A stretch of 64,000 nucleotides of DNA from CAVUWL01 sp963787415 (GCA_963787415.1 CAWBCO010000003.1:1-64000), one strand, 5' to 3'. Shown: positions 54,885-63,895, counted from the first letter of the stretch. Notes: generated by a model not told the origin, from the letters alone. A program made the numbers and translations.

Positions 54885-57739
54885 ATGCGGGAAGGGCAGC
54901 GCCTTTTATTCCGCGGATCAGTGGCAACGGTCGCGGCGATCGTCGTTGTCTCGGTGACCGCTTCTGCGGCCGGCGCAGCGACGATCTCCGTCAACACGAC
55001 CACCGACACCGTGACCGGCTCGCAGTGCTCGCTGCGCGCCGCGATCGCGGCCGCGAACACCGACACCTCGGTCGACGGCTGTCCGGGGGGAATGGGAACC
55101 GACACGATCGTGCTGCCCGCTGGCCTCTACACGCTCGCGATCCCGCCCTCGGGAGCAGACGGGGAATCATCGGGGGACCTGAACGTGACCTCGAACCTGA
55201 CGATCGAAGGCGGCGGGGCGGCGACGACGACGCTTGACGGCGCCGGGCTCGACCGGGTGTTCGCGATCGCCAACGGCGCCACCGTCACCATCTCCGGCCT
55301 GACCGTCACCGGCGGGCAGGCCGAGGCGGGCGGCGATGCCTCTAACTCAGGCGCCGGCCCGCCCGAACCTAACAGCGAAGGCTTCGGCGGAGGCTACGGT
55401 CAGGACGGTGGCGGAATCCTCGACGAAGGCGTGCTGACGTTGATCGGGGATGTCGTCACCGCCAACCACGCCGGTGCGGGTGGCCGCGGCGGCAACGCAC
55501 CCAACGGCGCCACCGGGATCGAAGTGCCCCACCGGGAGGGCGTCATTGCATGCCAGGGCGGGTACAGCATCGGCGGCGGCGGCGGTCAGGGCGGCTCGGG
55601 CGGTGGGATCGAGGTCGCCAATGCTTACCTGACGCTTGAATCGACAAATGTGAGCGGCAATTATGCGGGCCGCGGCGGGGACGGCGGGGACGGAGGAAAC
55701 GGCGGAGCCGCCCTTGGGACCGGCAGCTGCGCCGGCAAACTGGGTGGCAGCAGCGGTGGCTACACCGAAGGCGGCGCAGGCGGCTCCGGGGGCGGCGGCG
55801 GAGGGATCGCGCTAAGCGGCACGATCGGCGCGCTGAGCGCGACCGAGTGCACGATCTCCGGCAACGTCGGCGCCGAGGGCGGCGCGGCCGGCACCGCGGG
55901 CAACGGCGGCGACGGTGCGAACGGGACGATTGTGGGCGGCAAGGGCGGCGCGGCGATCGGCGGCGAGGGCGGCTCCGGCGGAGCTGGCGGCGGGCTTCAG
56001 GCAACGGTGTCCCCCAGCGTGCCTGTTCATCTGAGCGGCTGCGAAATTGCGGCCAACTCGACCGGCAATGGTGGCGCCGGCGGCACCGGCGGCGAAGGCG
56101 CCGCCGGCGGTTTCTCGACCAGCACTCCGGAAAGCTTCGGTGGTATCGGCGGTGCCGGCGATGGCGGCAAAGGCGGCGCTGGCGGCTCCGGCGCCGGGAT
56201 CGCGCTGCTCGAACCGACAATTGCGACCATCTCCGACAGCACGCTCGCAGGCAACACGACGGGCGACGGTGCGGCTGGTGGCCCCGCCGGTTCTGGGGGC
56301 CCCGGTGGCTTCGGCACCGCGATCGGGTTCTCGGATGGCGGCGAGGCCGTCGGCGGAATCGGTGGCGCGGGCGGGTCTGGGACGGCTGTCGATGACGACG
56401 ACACGAGCTCAACGCCGACGACCCTCTCCGACGACACGATCGACGATAACGCCGGTGGCGAAGGGGGCCACGGCGGCCACGGCGGCGTCTCGGCGGAAGT
56501 CGCTATCTCCTCCGCAGGTGGCGGTGGTGGTCAGGCTGGCGGATCTGCGGTCGATGCTGGCTCCGGCTCGGCGACGCTTAGTGCATGGCACAGTTGACGC
56601 GAATGGGGTCGGCGCCCCGGGTTCCGGAGGGCAGGGGGGCGGTCCGGGCACCGGCAACCCGAACGGTCCCGGACCGACCGGCGCAACGAAGATCGGCGGG
56701 GTCGCCGGTCCACTTACGCTGACGGCGACGATCGTCTTCGGCAACGAGGCCGGCGAATGCGAAGGCGGTGTCCTCGACGGTGGGCACGATCTCACCGCGA
56801 CGGCCTCCTCGTGCCCGGGCATCCTCGGCGATCCCAAGCTCGGCGGGCTCGCCGCCAACGGCGGCCAGACGCAGACCCAGGCGCTCGGCGCCGGCAGCGC
56901 CGCCGCGGGCGCGATCGCGTTCGACAGCGGACTGTGCGCTGGCACCGATCAACGCGGTGTGCCTCCACTGGTTGGTCAGGCGTGCGCGATCGGCGCCTAC
57001 CAGCCCGTCGCGCCGGGGGCGACTACCGGTGGCGCCACCGGCGTCACCGGGACCACGGCGACCGTCTCCGGCACGGTGATCGTCGACGGCCCCTCGGCAC
57101 TAGTTCACTTTGAATATGGCACCAGCGCAGCGTACGGCTCCTCGACTGCCCCGCAGACGCTTGGCGCCGGCATCACGGAGGTTCCGGTCGGAGCCGGACT
57201 GAGCGCTCTGAAGCCCGACACGATCTACCATTACCGGGTTGTGGCGGTGAGCCCGGATGGTGCCACCGCATGGCGCGGACCAGACGTTCATGACGATGGC
57301 CGGTGCTCCTAACCCGCCACCGTTCCTGGGTCTTACGCTCCGCAGGCAATCGGTCAAGCTTGCCAGGCGCGGCGTCGCGAAGATCAAGTCGAGCTGTCCG
57401 GCGACGACGATCGGCAGTTGCACGGGGACGCTGAAGCTGACGAGCACTGTTCGGATGACCAGGCGCGTCACCACAGCAGGGCAGAAATACAAGAAAGCCC
57501 AAAAGAACCGGAAGGTCCGACTCGGCAGCTCGCACTTCGCCGTGCTCGCCGGGCACAAAATGATGCTGGCCGTGAAGCTCGGCCACGCCGCGCTGCAGCG
57601 CGTCGATCACGGCCACGGCGGCAAGCTCCTCACCACCGCGACCGCGAACGCGACCGACGGGCTGAAGCGGTCCAAGATTACGAGCGCCAAGGTCAAGCTC
57701 CACAGGTACGTCGCGTCACACCGTGGCCACCGAGCCTGA
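54885..57739 (+). pseudogene. Secreted Gly-rich parallel beta-helix protein, two frameshifts
   Basis: About 950 residues if repaired. A signal segment (VATVAAIVVVSVTASAAGAA) is followed by the choice-of-anchor/CSLREA-like start (SQCSLRAAIAAANTDTSVDG), parallel beta-helix rungs (NLTIEGGGAATTTLDGAG, TVTISGLTVTGGQA) and some 400 residues extremely rich in Gly-Gly-X, like mycobacterial PE_PGRS proteins. Then come more rungs, an Fn3-like module (VHFEYGTSAAYGSSTAPQTL, LKPDTIYHYRVVAVSPDG) and a basic C-terminal domain (KVRLGSSHFAVLAGHK ... HRYVASHRGHRA). The frame changes at 56580 (one extra A in CTTAGTGCATGG) and near 57270. Without repair the ORFs end at 56597 and 57312. It is probably a surface structural protein. 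Confidence 0.78.
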
Positions 57740-57860
57740 TTGGGAACTCGCGACGGCCGTTGCCGTGAGCGCCGGCATTGCCGACGCCGAGCGCCAGTCG
57801 AGCGCATCGAAGCTGGCGCTCCTATCGCAGTAGAGCCGCACAGTGCCGAGGACCAGATCA

Positions 57861-58245
57861 ATGGCGGCGACGGACGCTGCCGATACCTGCTGGGGATCGC
57901 GGGCCCAGCACGCTGTTACTCTCGCCGACGCTGAGGAGGCGGTCCAGGAGGCCCCCCTCGCCTTCCTCGGGAAGTTCGACTAAGGGTCCGAGGCCCCCCG
58001 CTTGCTTGGGGCACCCCCAACCTGAAACGGGAGTGTTGGGCCAAGCGTGCACGTGAGCATCTCGACTGCCGTGCGAGGTTGGCGGCTCCCGGCTCCGATG
58101 TGCCGGGTCTGAGCTGATCCCCTCACCCACCGGTCCCGAGGAGGCGATCGAAGGGACCCGAGCACCCCGATCGAGGCCCGCGAGCAGCTGGCGCGGCTGA
58201 AGGCGGCAAAGAGCAGCCCGCTCGGCTTCAGGTTGCCGTGCAGAG
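57861..58245 (+). pseudogene. Decayed RNA-polymerase sigma-factor-like gene
   Basis: Fragments in several frames follow one order: LADAEEAVQEAPLAFLGKFD at 57921-57980 (region 2-like; compare the sigma-70 helix DAEDAxQxAxLxFLxKF), LKRECWAKRAREHLDC at 58022-58070, ELIPSPTGPEEAIEG at 58111-58155 and IEAREQLARLKAAKSSPLGF at 58170-58230. This is the layout of a group of actinobacterial sigma-70-family proteins as I remember them. No frame is open across it, and regions 4.1-4.2 are not visible. It may be a true pseudogene. Moderate confidence only. Confidence 0.48.
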
Positions 58246-58277
58246 GGGTTCCCTTCCACGGTTCGTCCCTTGCGATG

Positions 58278-59261
58278 CTATTTGGGAGTGAACTCAGCTT
58301 CGATGCCGTCGAGGAGGCGGACGAGGCCGCGGTCGAAGCGGCCTTCCTTGGACATGAACTCGATGACGAGCTCGGAGCTTGCGTCCAGGTCGTCGCCGAA
58401 TAACTCGCTGATCAGCGGGAAGCCGCCCGTCGCCAGTTCGCGTTTAAAGAAATCAACCACCTCGGGCGGCCAGCCGCGCGCGTGCTCCTCCGCCTCTTGT
58501 ACCTCGCGCAGCGCGTAGCCGAAGACGTAGTCGTCGATTTGTCCGATCACTTCGAAGGTCTGCTCTTTGTCGAGGTCCAGGTCGGCGACCGCCTGCAGGG
58601 ACTGCTCAAAGTGGCGCAATCCGTTCGGACCAGGGGGCCCGTCACCGCCCATCAGCTCGAAGACCCAATGGTGGGCGGCGAAGGCCTCGCGGCTGCGGGT
58701 GGCGATCTGGGTCAGCGCGGTGCGCCAATGCTCCGATAGCTCGCCCTCGGGGACGAGGACCTCGGCCATCACCAAGTCGCTCATCAGTGTGACCAGCTCA
58801 TCCTTGTTGCGGACGTAGTGGTAGAGCGTCATCGTCCCGGCGCCGAGGCGCTGCGCGACGCGGCGCATCGAGACCGCCTCGAATCCCTTGGCGTCGGCGA
58901 TTTCGACCGCGGCGCGGGCGATGTCGGCGCGGGTATGGGCTGGGCGGCGCGAGGCTGGCTCCTGACGAAACCAGATCATCGGCTCGACGCCGCCGACGAC
59001 CGGCTCGCGCCCCGCTACCCGGTCGATCGCTCGCGCGACCTTCTCGTCCGCCTTGACTTCGGCGGCGGCGACGCGCTCGAGCGCCTTTGCGACCCGCTCT
59101 TGGGCGTGCTCCGAGCGCTCCCGCACGCGCGCTTCCGCTCGTTCGGCTTTCACCCGGGCCTGCTCGGCGCGCTCCCAGAGTCGCCCTTCGGCCCGCTCGG
59201 CTTGCTGCCTATCTCGCTCGGCACGGTCCCCCTCGCGGACTTTCTCTGAGTCGCTCGACAT
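58278..59261 (-). CDS. TetR family regulator with N-terminal coiled coil
   Basis: About 327 residues from ATG 59261 (other in-frame ATGs at 59270 and 59294 overlap the operator boxes). Residues 1-80 are a highly charged heptad-like helix (ERAEGRLWERAEQARVKAER and similar). The TetR_N domain follows (ARAAVEIADAKGFEAVSMRR, VAQRLGAGTMTLYHYVRNKD), then a TetR_C_1 domain (HHWVFELMGGDGPPGPNGLR, YVFGYALREVQEAEEH). TetR proteins of this branch usually repress drug-efflux genes. It is divergent from a DrrAB-type ABC exporter and three repeats of one operator box lie between. The coiled coil is an uncommon addition. Confidence 0.85.
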   Translation of the reverse strand: MSSDSEKVREGDRAERDRQQAERAEGRLWERAEQARVKAERAEARVRERSEHAQERVAKALERVAAAEVKADEKVARAIDRVAGREPVVGGVEPMIWFRQEPASRRPAHTRADIARAAVEIADAKGFEAVSMRRVAQRLGAGTMTLYHYVRNKDELVTLMSDLVMAEVLVPEGELSEHWRTALTQIATRSREAFAAHHWVFELMGGDGPPGPNGLRHFEQSLQAVADLDLDKEQTFEVIGQIDDYVFGYALREVQEAEEHARGWPPEVVDFFKRELATGGFPLISELFGDDLDASSELVIEFMSKEGRFDRGLVRLLDGIEAEFTPK

Positions 59262-59263
59262 TT

Positions 59264-59320
59264 CGTACATCGTACTGCTAGCCTGTACGTACACTGTACT
59301 ACGACAACGTACGAGGTACT
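59264..59320. promoter_or_regulatory. Three CGTAC-N3-GTACT operator boxes
   Basis: CGTACATCGTACT (59264-59276), CGTACACTGTACT (59288-59300) and CGTACGAGGTACT (59308-59320) share the form CGTAC-N3-GTACT, each itself an inverted repeat (GTAC-N3-GTAC). Their starts are 24 and 20 bp apart, about two helical turns. They fill the whole gap between the TetR gene and the ABC exporter. The third overlaps the exporter's ribosome-binding site (GAGG). Confidence 0.7.
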
Positions 59321-59322
59321 AA

Positions 59323-60327
59323 TTGAACCAGAATCACCAAACTTCCGATGCCGTCGTGGCCAAAGGCCTCGGCAAGCGCTACGGCGAGCAGTGGGCCCTT
59401 CGCGACTTCGATCTCGCGGTCCCGACCGGCTCGGTGCTCGGCCTGCTCGGCCACAACGGCGCCGGCAAGACGACCGCGATCCGGATTCTCACCACACTGG
59501 CCGTCCCGACCGCGGGGCGCGCTGCCGTGGCGGGTCACGACGTCGTCACCGAACCTTCCCGGGTCCGTGAACAGATCGGGCTGACCAGCCAGGCGGCGAC
59601 CGTCGACGGGCTGATGAGCGGCGCCGGCAACCTGGAGATGATCGGCCGCCTCTACCACCTGCCCCGCAAGGTCGCGCGGGCGCGAGGCGCGAAGTTGCTC
59701 GCCGAGCTCGGCCTCGAGGACGCCGGCGACCGGCTCGTCAAGGACTACAGCGGCGGGATGCGACGGCGGCTCGACCTCGCCGCTAGCCTCGTTGCTTCTC
59801 CCCCGGTGCTGTTCCTCGACGAGCCGACCACCGGCCTCGACCCGGAAAGCCGCAACGAGCTTTGGGACATGCTTCGCCAACTGGTCGGCGGCGGCACCAC
59901 GCTGATCCTCACCACCCAGTATCTGGAGGAGGCAGACCAGCTCGCCGACGACGTCGTCCTGCTCGATCAAGGCGAGATCGTCGCGACTGGCTCGCCGGGC
60001 CGCCTTAAGGCTCAGCACGGCGGCGAACGCGTCGTCGTCACCGTCGATGCCGCAGAGGAGCTGCCCGCCGCGGCGACTGCGCTCGAGCGGGTCGCTGCGG
60101 GCGCTGCCGAGATTGACAGGGAGGGCCTCTACGTCACCGCGCCAGCGAGCGAATCGACGCGCCTGATCGAGGTCGTCCGGGCGCTCGAGGAGGGCGGCGT
60201 CGACGCCCACGACGTGCGCCGCCGGGAGGCGACGCTCGACGACGTCTTCTTCTCCCTTACCGCGCCGCGAGCCCGCGCCGCGCGCCCCACCCCCCAAACG
60301 GCCGACCCCAAGGAGGCGACCGCATGA
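59323..60327 (+). CDS. ABC transporter ATP-binding protein, DrrA-like
   Basis: A 334-residue ATPase of a daunorubicin-type exporter. Walker A GHNGAGKTT (43-51), Q-loop Q90, signature YSGGM (142-146), Walker B VLFLDEP (162-168), and TTQYLEEADQLAD with Gln where most ABC proteins have the switch His, a feature of DrrA proteins. The C-terminal 100 residues form the usual DrrA regulatory domain (REATLDDVFFSLT). The start is TTG 59323. The next gene overlaps its stop by ATGA. Repression by the adjacent TetR is likely. It exports drugs or lipids, substrate unknown. Confidence 0.92.
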   Translation: MNQNHQTSDAVVAKGLGKRYGEQWALRDFDLAVPTGSVLGLLGHNGAGKTTAIRILTTLAVPTAGRAAVAGHDVVTEPSRVREQIGLTSQAATVDGLMSGAGNLEMIGRLYHLPRKVARARGAKLLAELGLEDAGDRLVKDYSGGMRRRLDLAASLVASPPVLFLDEPTTGLDPESRNELWDMLRQLVGGGTTLILTTQYLEEADQLADDVVLLDQGEIVATGSPGRLKAQHGGERVVVTVDAAEELPAAATALERVAAGAAEIDREGLYVTAPASESTRLIEVVRALEEGGVDAHDVRRREATLDDVFFSLTAPRARAARPTPQTADPKEATA

Positions 60328-61175
60328 ACGCCAACGCCATCACGGCTACCCTGCCCAAGTCCTCCCCCGGCCCTGCCCGCCTACGCTGGCTAGCCTTCGA
60401 CGCCTGGGTCCTGGCCCGCCGCCAGTTCGCCCACATCCGCCAGATCCCCGAGAAGCTGTTCGACGTCACTCTGCAGCCGCTGATGTTCGTGCTGCTGTTC
60501 AGCTACGTCTTCGGTGGTGTCATCCACGTGCCAGGCGGCGGCGATTACCACGAATATCTGATCGGCGGGATCCTCGTCCAGACCCTCGTCTTCGGTCTGA
60601 TGGGACCGGGCATCTCGATTGCGACCGACCTCGGCGAAGGGATCATCGACCGCTTCAGCTCGTTGCCGATGTCGCGGCCGGCCTACCTGCTGGGGCACCT
60701 CTCGGCAGAGTTCAGCGCGACGATGCTGGCGGTCGCGATCATGGTCGTCAGCGGCCTGATCGTCGGCTGGGGAATCAACTCGACGCCGCTCGAAGCGTTG
60801 GGCGGCTTCGGCCTCCTGTTCCTGCTGGCGATCGCGATGATTTGGCTGGGGACGCTGGTCGGGATCCTCGCCCGCTCGCCCGACGGCGTGCAGGGGATCG
60901 CCTTTGTCACGGTCTTCCCGCTGACCTTCGTCGCCAATACGTTCGTGCCCGTACAGGGGCTGCCCGAAGGCCTCCGTCAGGTCGCCGAATACAACCCGGT
61001 CAGCTGCTGGGCGGCCGCGGTGCGGACCCTGTTCGGCAACCCCACCGCGCTGCCGAGCAACGCCGCCTGGCCGCTGGAGCACCCGATCGTCGCTGGCGTG
61101 ATCTGGTGCGTGGCGATCCTTGCGATCGTCATCCCGTTCACCCTCCGCGCCTACCGCAAGCGGACCACCGGCTAG
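60324..61175 (+). CDS. ABC-2 type permease, DrrB-like
   Basis: A 283-residue membrane protein, partner of the ATPase before it (ATGA overlap). It has six helices, including PLMFVLLFSYVFGGVI, ISIATDLGEGIIDRFSSLPM, MLAVAIMVVSGLIVGWGI, GFGLLFLLAIAMIWLGTLVG, IAFVTVFPLTFVANTFVP and VAGVIWCVAILAIVIPFTLR. The cytoplasmic coupling region EGIIDRFSSLPMSR and the ending NPVSCWAAAVRTLFGNP are typical of DrrB. With two copies of each subunit it forms the exporter. Confidence 0.92.
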   Translation: MNANAITATLPKSSPGPARLRWLAFDAWVLARRQFAHIRQIPEKLFDVTLQPLMFVLLFSYVFGGVIHVPGGGDYHEYLIGGILVQTLVFGLMGPGISIATDLGEGIIDRFSSLPMSRPAYLLGHLSAEFSATMLAVAIMVVSGLIVGWGINSTPLEALGGFGLLFLLAIAMIWLGTLVGILARSPDGVQGIAFVTVFPLTFVANTFVPVQGLPEGLRQVAEYNPVSCWAAAVRTLFGNPTALPSNAAWPLEHPIVAGVIWCVAILAIVIPFTLRAYRKRTTG

Positions 61176-61242
61176 ACCTCTGGGCCGCCTCGATTTCGAT
61201 CTGAAGCAGGCGAGTGAGAGTCGAAGACCTTGAGCGATGCCT

Positions 61243-61739
61243 CTAGCGCAGAGTCTTTGGATTGAACTTGATCTCCCTGAATTGCGGGGCGATCAGGATG
61301 CAGTAGCGGAGGTGAAAGTCCGCCACGGCTTGATTGGTGAGCCTGGCGTTTTGATCGAGCCGGTGAATAAGTCGGCGAGCTTGGGGCTCTCTGCCTAGCC
61401 TCAACGCATGCTGGTTTGCGTTAGGAGAGCAATGTGGATTTGTAAATCCTTAAGCCACTTGACGATTGGTCCTTCCTTGGCAGCCCCGACCGGCACCGCG
61501 GCGAGTTCATCGGTCGTTGTCGCAAGGTTCCTCGCCTCGCGAGCTATCAGATGAGCTGAGGTTTCGAATATCGACCGTAGCCGACGGGAACTTTCGGCGT
61601 TTGGATGGCAGAATGGTTCCGCCTGTGGGCCGTAGCTTTCAGGGTATTCGGATTCCGCACCTGCCGCCGGGCCCGCAGCTCCGAGTATTACCGCTCCGGC
61701 TATTACGCAGGCAAGGATTGACAGGGTCACTCGTCTCAT
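61243..61739 (-). CDS. Small secreted helical protein, one frameshift
   Basis: A signal peptide (LSILACVIAGAVILGAAGPA) is followed by a helical domain with an early Cys (EPFCHPNAESSRRL). The first ORF ends at 61401, but in the next frame the protein goes on: ALRLGREPQARRLIHRLDQN, ARLTNQAVADFHLRYCILIA, ending REIKFNPKTLR at TAG 61243. One base appears lost near 61405. The overall layout (early Cys, WLKDL segment, late Y-C) matches the gene at 26945-27474, so these are members of one secreted family, both with an indel in the last third. Function unknown. Confidence 0.65.
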
Positions 61740-61889
61740 CCGTTTTAGATATTCCCACAGCCGGTTCTTGGGGGATCTGCTTGAGGGAGGAGTTCACATG
61801 CCGTAGCGTGTGCGCGGATCAGGCGTCTGCGTAACATTTCACACAATGTAGGATTGGAGACCTGAGGAGAGGGGCGATACGCTGCCTGC

Positions 61890-62105
61890 GTGCTTATCTT
61901 TGGGGGGCCGTGGCCGCCGCAACGCTGGGTCTACGTCGCCGCTCTCATCACGACTGTTGTCGGCTCGATCTTGCTGGCGACGCTTGGAAATTCCGGCTGG
62001 GGGATCATCATGCTCGCCATCATCGTCGTGATGGTGATTGGCAGAAATGCCCGGCTACGGTCGGCTAAGGCCCGCGAATTTATGAATTCTCGACCACCCC
62101 ACTGA
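61890..62105 (+). CDS. Small membrane protein
   Basis: 71 residues from GTG 61890 with two membrane helices (RWVYVAALITTVVGSILLAT and WGIIMLAIIVVMVIG) and a basic end (RNARLRSAKAREFMNSRPPH). Length and composition fit a real small membrane protein. The next small gene begins 5 bp later, so they may be a unit. Family not recognised. Confidence 0.55.
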   Translation: MLIFGGPWPPQRWVYVAALITTVVGSILLATLGNSGWGIIMLAIIVVMVIGRNARLRSAKAREFMNSRPPH

Positions 62106-62109
62106 GCCG

Positions 62110-62275
62110 ATGCCAACGCATCCCGAACTGAACACGCCGACGCAGCGCGCGCATCCCGCAATCGGATTTTGGCTGGGTTTGTTTGTGATTGGTCGCGGTT
62201 ACATTCGGCGTGCTCTTGGCGGTTGGGATTCTGCTCGCGCTCGATCTGCTCCTTCGCGGATTCGGTCTGATCTGA
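62110..62275 (+). CDS. Small membrane protein, frameshifted
   Basis: It starts MPTHPELNTPTQRAHPAIGF, with a hydrophobic run WLGLFVIG; at about 62192 the frame shifts (one extra G), and the next frame continues VAVTFGVLLAVGILLALDLL, ending LRGFGLI at TGA 62273-62275. Without the shift the frame becomes Arg-rich and loses the helix. This suggests a two-helix membrane protein following the one at 61890. Confidence 0.45.
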
Positions 62276-62471
62276 CTATGGCCGCCATCGTTTGGATATG
62301 GCTCGCGGTGTTGCTCGCGCTCGCCGCTGCGATTCGACTACCTACCCCACGTCACTATCGAGCTGTCACGCAATGACCCAACGATGCCAGCGTCCGCGTC
62401 GCACTCGACTTGGAATCGTGGGGTGGTGGGAGCGTTGCTAGACGTGCGGTGGCCTGTGGTGAAATGTTCAT

Positions 62472-62720
62472 ATGTCAGCTCGCCGCCGCCCCTACAGTGT
62501 TAGAGCCCATGCGCCGCATTCACCGCTGCGCAGTGTGCGTCGCCGTGCACTGCTAACGCAGGAGGAGCTGGCGGCCAAGACTGGCGGCGAGTTCGCCCGC
62601 AGCACGATCGCAAGCCCCTGGAAGCGTCTGGAGTAAACCGCGAAAAAGGCAGATGGCCGCCAGAGTCGATGCAAGCCATGCGACAAACTCCGCCAGCAGG
62701 AACGCTGCGACGCCGCACGT
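62472..62720 (+). pseudogene. Remnant with HTH-like and zinc-ribbon-like segments
   Basis: ATG 62472 opens a 54-residue frame containing LLTQEELAAKTGGEFARSTI, which matches the first helices of XRE-type HTH domains, then stops at 62636. Further on, in another frame, DGRQSRCKPCDKLRQQE looks like half of a zinc ribbon similar to the one at 62945. No intact gene covers the region; it may be decayed phage-like or plasmid-like cargo. Confidence 0.35.
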
Positions 62721-62944
62721 GCCGCCAGCTCAACTCCCGGCCTGGATAGGCCCACGTCGAAGGGATGGCTCATATCGTGGGGTTGTGCGAAGCTGAATGC
62801 GTGGTGAGTGCGTCGGTGCCGGAGCGACCGCTGACGCACACCCTCACCGTCAGCTGCCTATGCAGGGCGAGCCACGCCATCGAACTTTTCCCGCAAGATG
62901 CAAGCCGCGGATGCGCCGGACCTGGAGCTGGAGGCCCTTTCGTC

Positions 62945-63180
62945 ATGACCTCCAAGGTCTGTACGAAGTGCAAAGCCTCGCAACCGCTGAAGGACTTCCC
63001 CCGCCAAGCTGGCCGACCCGCCGGTCGGACCTCCCGATGTGTGCGGTGCACATCTGAGGATCGAAGGCGCGGGAAGGCATTTCCATGCCGAGCCGCCGAT
63101 ATCGGAAACGCAGCAGCACCGCGCAGCTCGAAAAACGAGCTGAAGTCCGGAAGCTCTTGCGACGTAGGGCAGCAGCATGA
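62945..63180 (+). CDS. Small zinc-ribbon protein, frameshifted
   Basis: It begins MTSKVCTKCKASQPLKDFPR and continues RTSRCVRCTSEDRRR: two CxxC pairs about 29 residues apart, as in the N-terminal zinc ribbon of small HNH-associated or phage proteins. Near 63080 the frame shifts, and the next frame gives RRYRKRSSTAQLEKRAEVRK, LLRRRAAA and TGA at 63178-63180. If unshifted the original frame continues to 63223 with unrelated composition. Probably binds nucleic acid. Confidence 0.48.
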
Positions 63181-63398
63181 GCGGGACGGAGATAGCCCGA
63201 CTGTGCGCGCACAGAGGTCGTAGAGGTCGCCCGTTGGTCTGCGATAGCGCCTCCGTCGAGGGCAATCCGGCGGTGATTGCGCGCGGCCGCCTACTCCTGG
63301 CGAATGTCGATCAGGTGCTGGCGGCGCGGGTGAAGGCTGTCAGGGCGGCGAGGTCGTAGGTAAGGATCTGAGCGTCGATGGACCCTTATCCTCGTTCG

Positions 63399-63895
63399 AT
63401 GAGCAATCGCCCTAGGCCCGCAGCGCTCCTCACCTTATCGGCGATAGTGATCGCCTGCGGGCTGGGCGTCAGTTCAGCTTCTGCTTCAAACGGAGAATTC
63501 CTAGTTCCGGCAACGATCGAAGCTGTCCCGATTACCAGGCCAGGTGGATTCCCCAAGGTACAACATGAAGAACCGGCTAAAGGTCGCACCTTTGCTTTCA
63601 CAGTGGAAACCGGCTCCTGTGGGCCGACGGTATTCTACGAAGTCAAGGTGGTGGAACGCCCTTCGTCGAAAGCTCGGCTTCGAGAAGGTCACGGGAAGCG
63701 ACTATCATCACCGTTTTTGTGGAACGTGAGGCCTATCTGAAACTGAAGGGCCCGGTTTGCACTGATCACGAGACCGTAATAACCAAGCGCATCAAACTGA
63801 AGCGACGAGCTATTGGTCTGACTTTCTTTGATGGCAGCTTTTCGCCACTTCGTCGGATCTGGCCGGTGATCGAGTATTCAGGCCCAGATGTGTAA
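63399..63895 (+). CDS. Small secreted protein, one frameshift
   Basis: A signal peptide (ALLTLSAIVIACGLGVSSAS) is followed by NGEFLVPATIEAVPITRPGG and ETGSCGPTVFYEVKVVERPS. The frame shifts near 63690-63700, after which the next frame reads ATIITVFVEREAYLKLKGPV, CTDHETVITKRIKLKRRAIG and SFSPLRRIWPVIEYSGPDV, ending at TAA 63893-63895. Two Cys residues (one in each part) could form a disulfide. Beta-rich, about 165 residues, not a family I know. The shorter unrepaired ORF ends at 63740. Confidence 0.52.

Noticed and set aside
55543..56412. A 289-codon Arg/Ser/His-rich minus-strand frame inside the Gly-rich gene
   Set aside because: Complement of GGC-rich repeats; no start context or family.
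59299..60297. A 332-codon minus-strand open frame antisense to the ABC ATPase gene
   Set aside because: The plus strand carries all ABC motifs; the antisense frame is a GC-rich shadow.
63177..63359. A 60-codon frame (MSGTEIARLC...) overlapping the zinc-ribbon gene by ATGA
   Set aside because: The overlap is suggestive but there is no recognisable domain, and the neighbouring frame breaks make the start unreliable.
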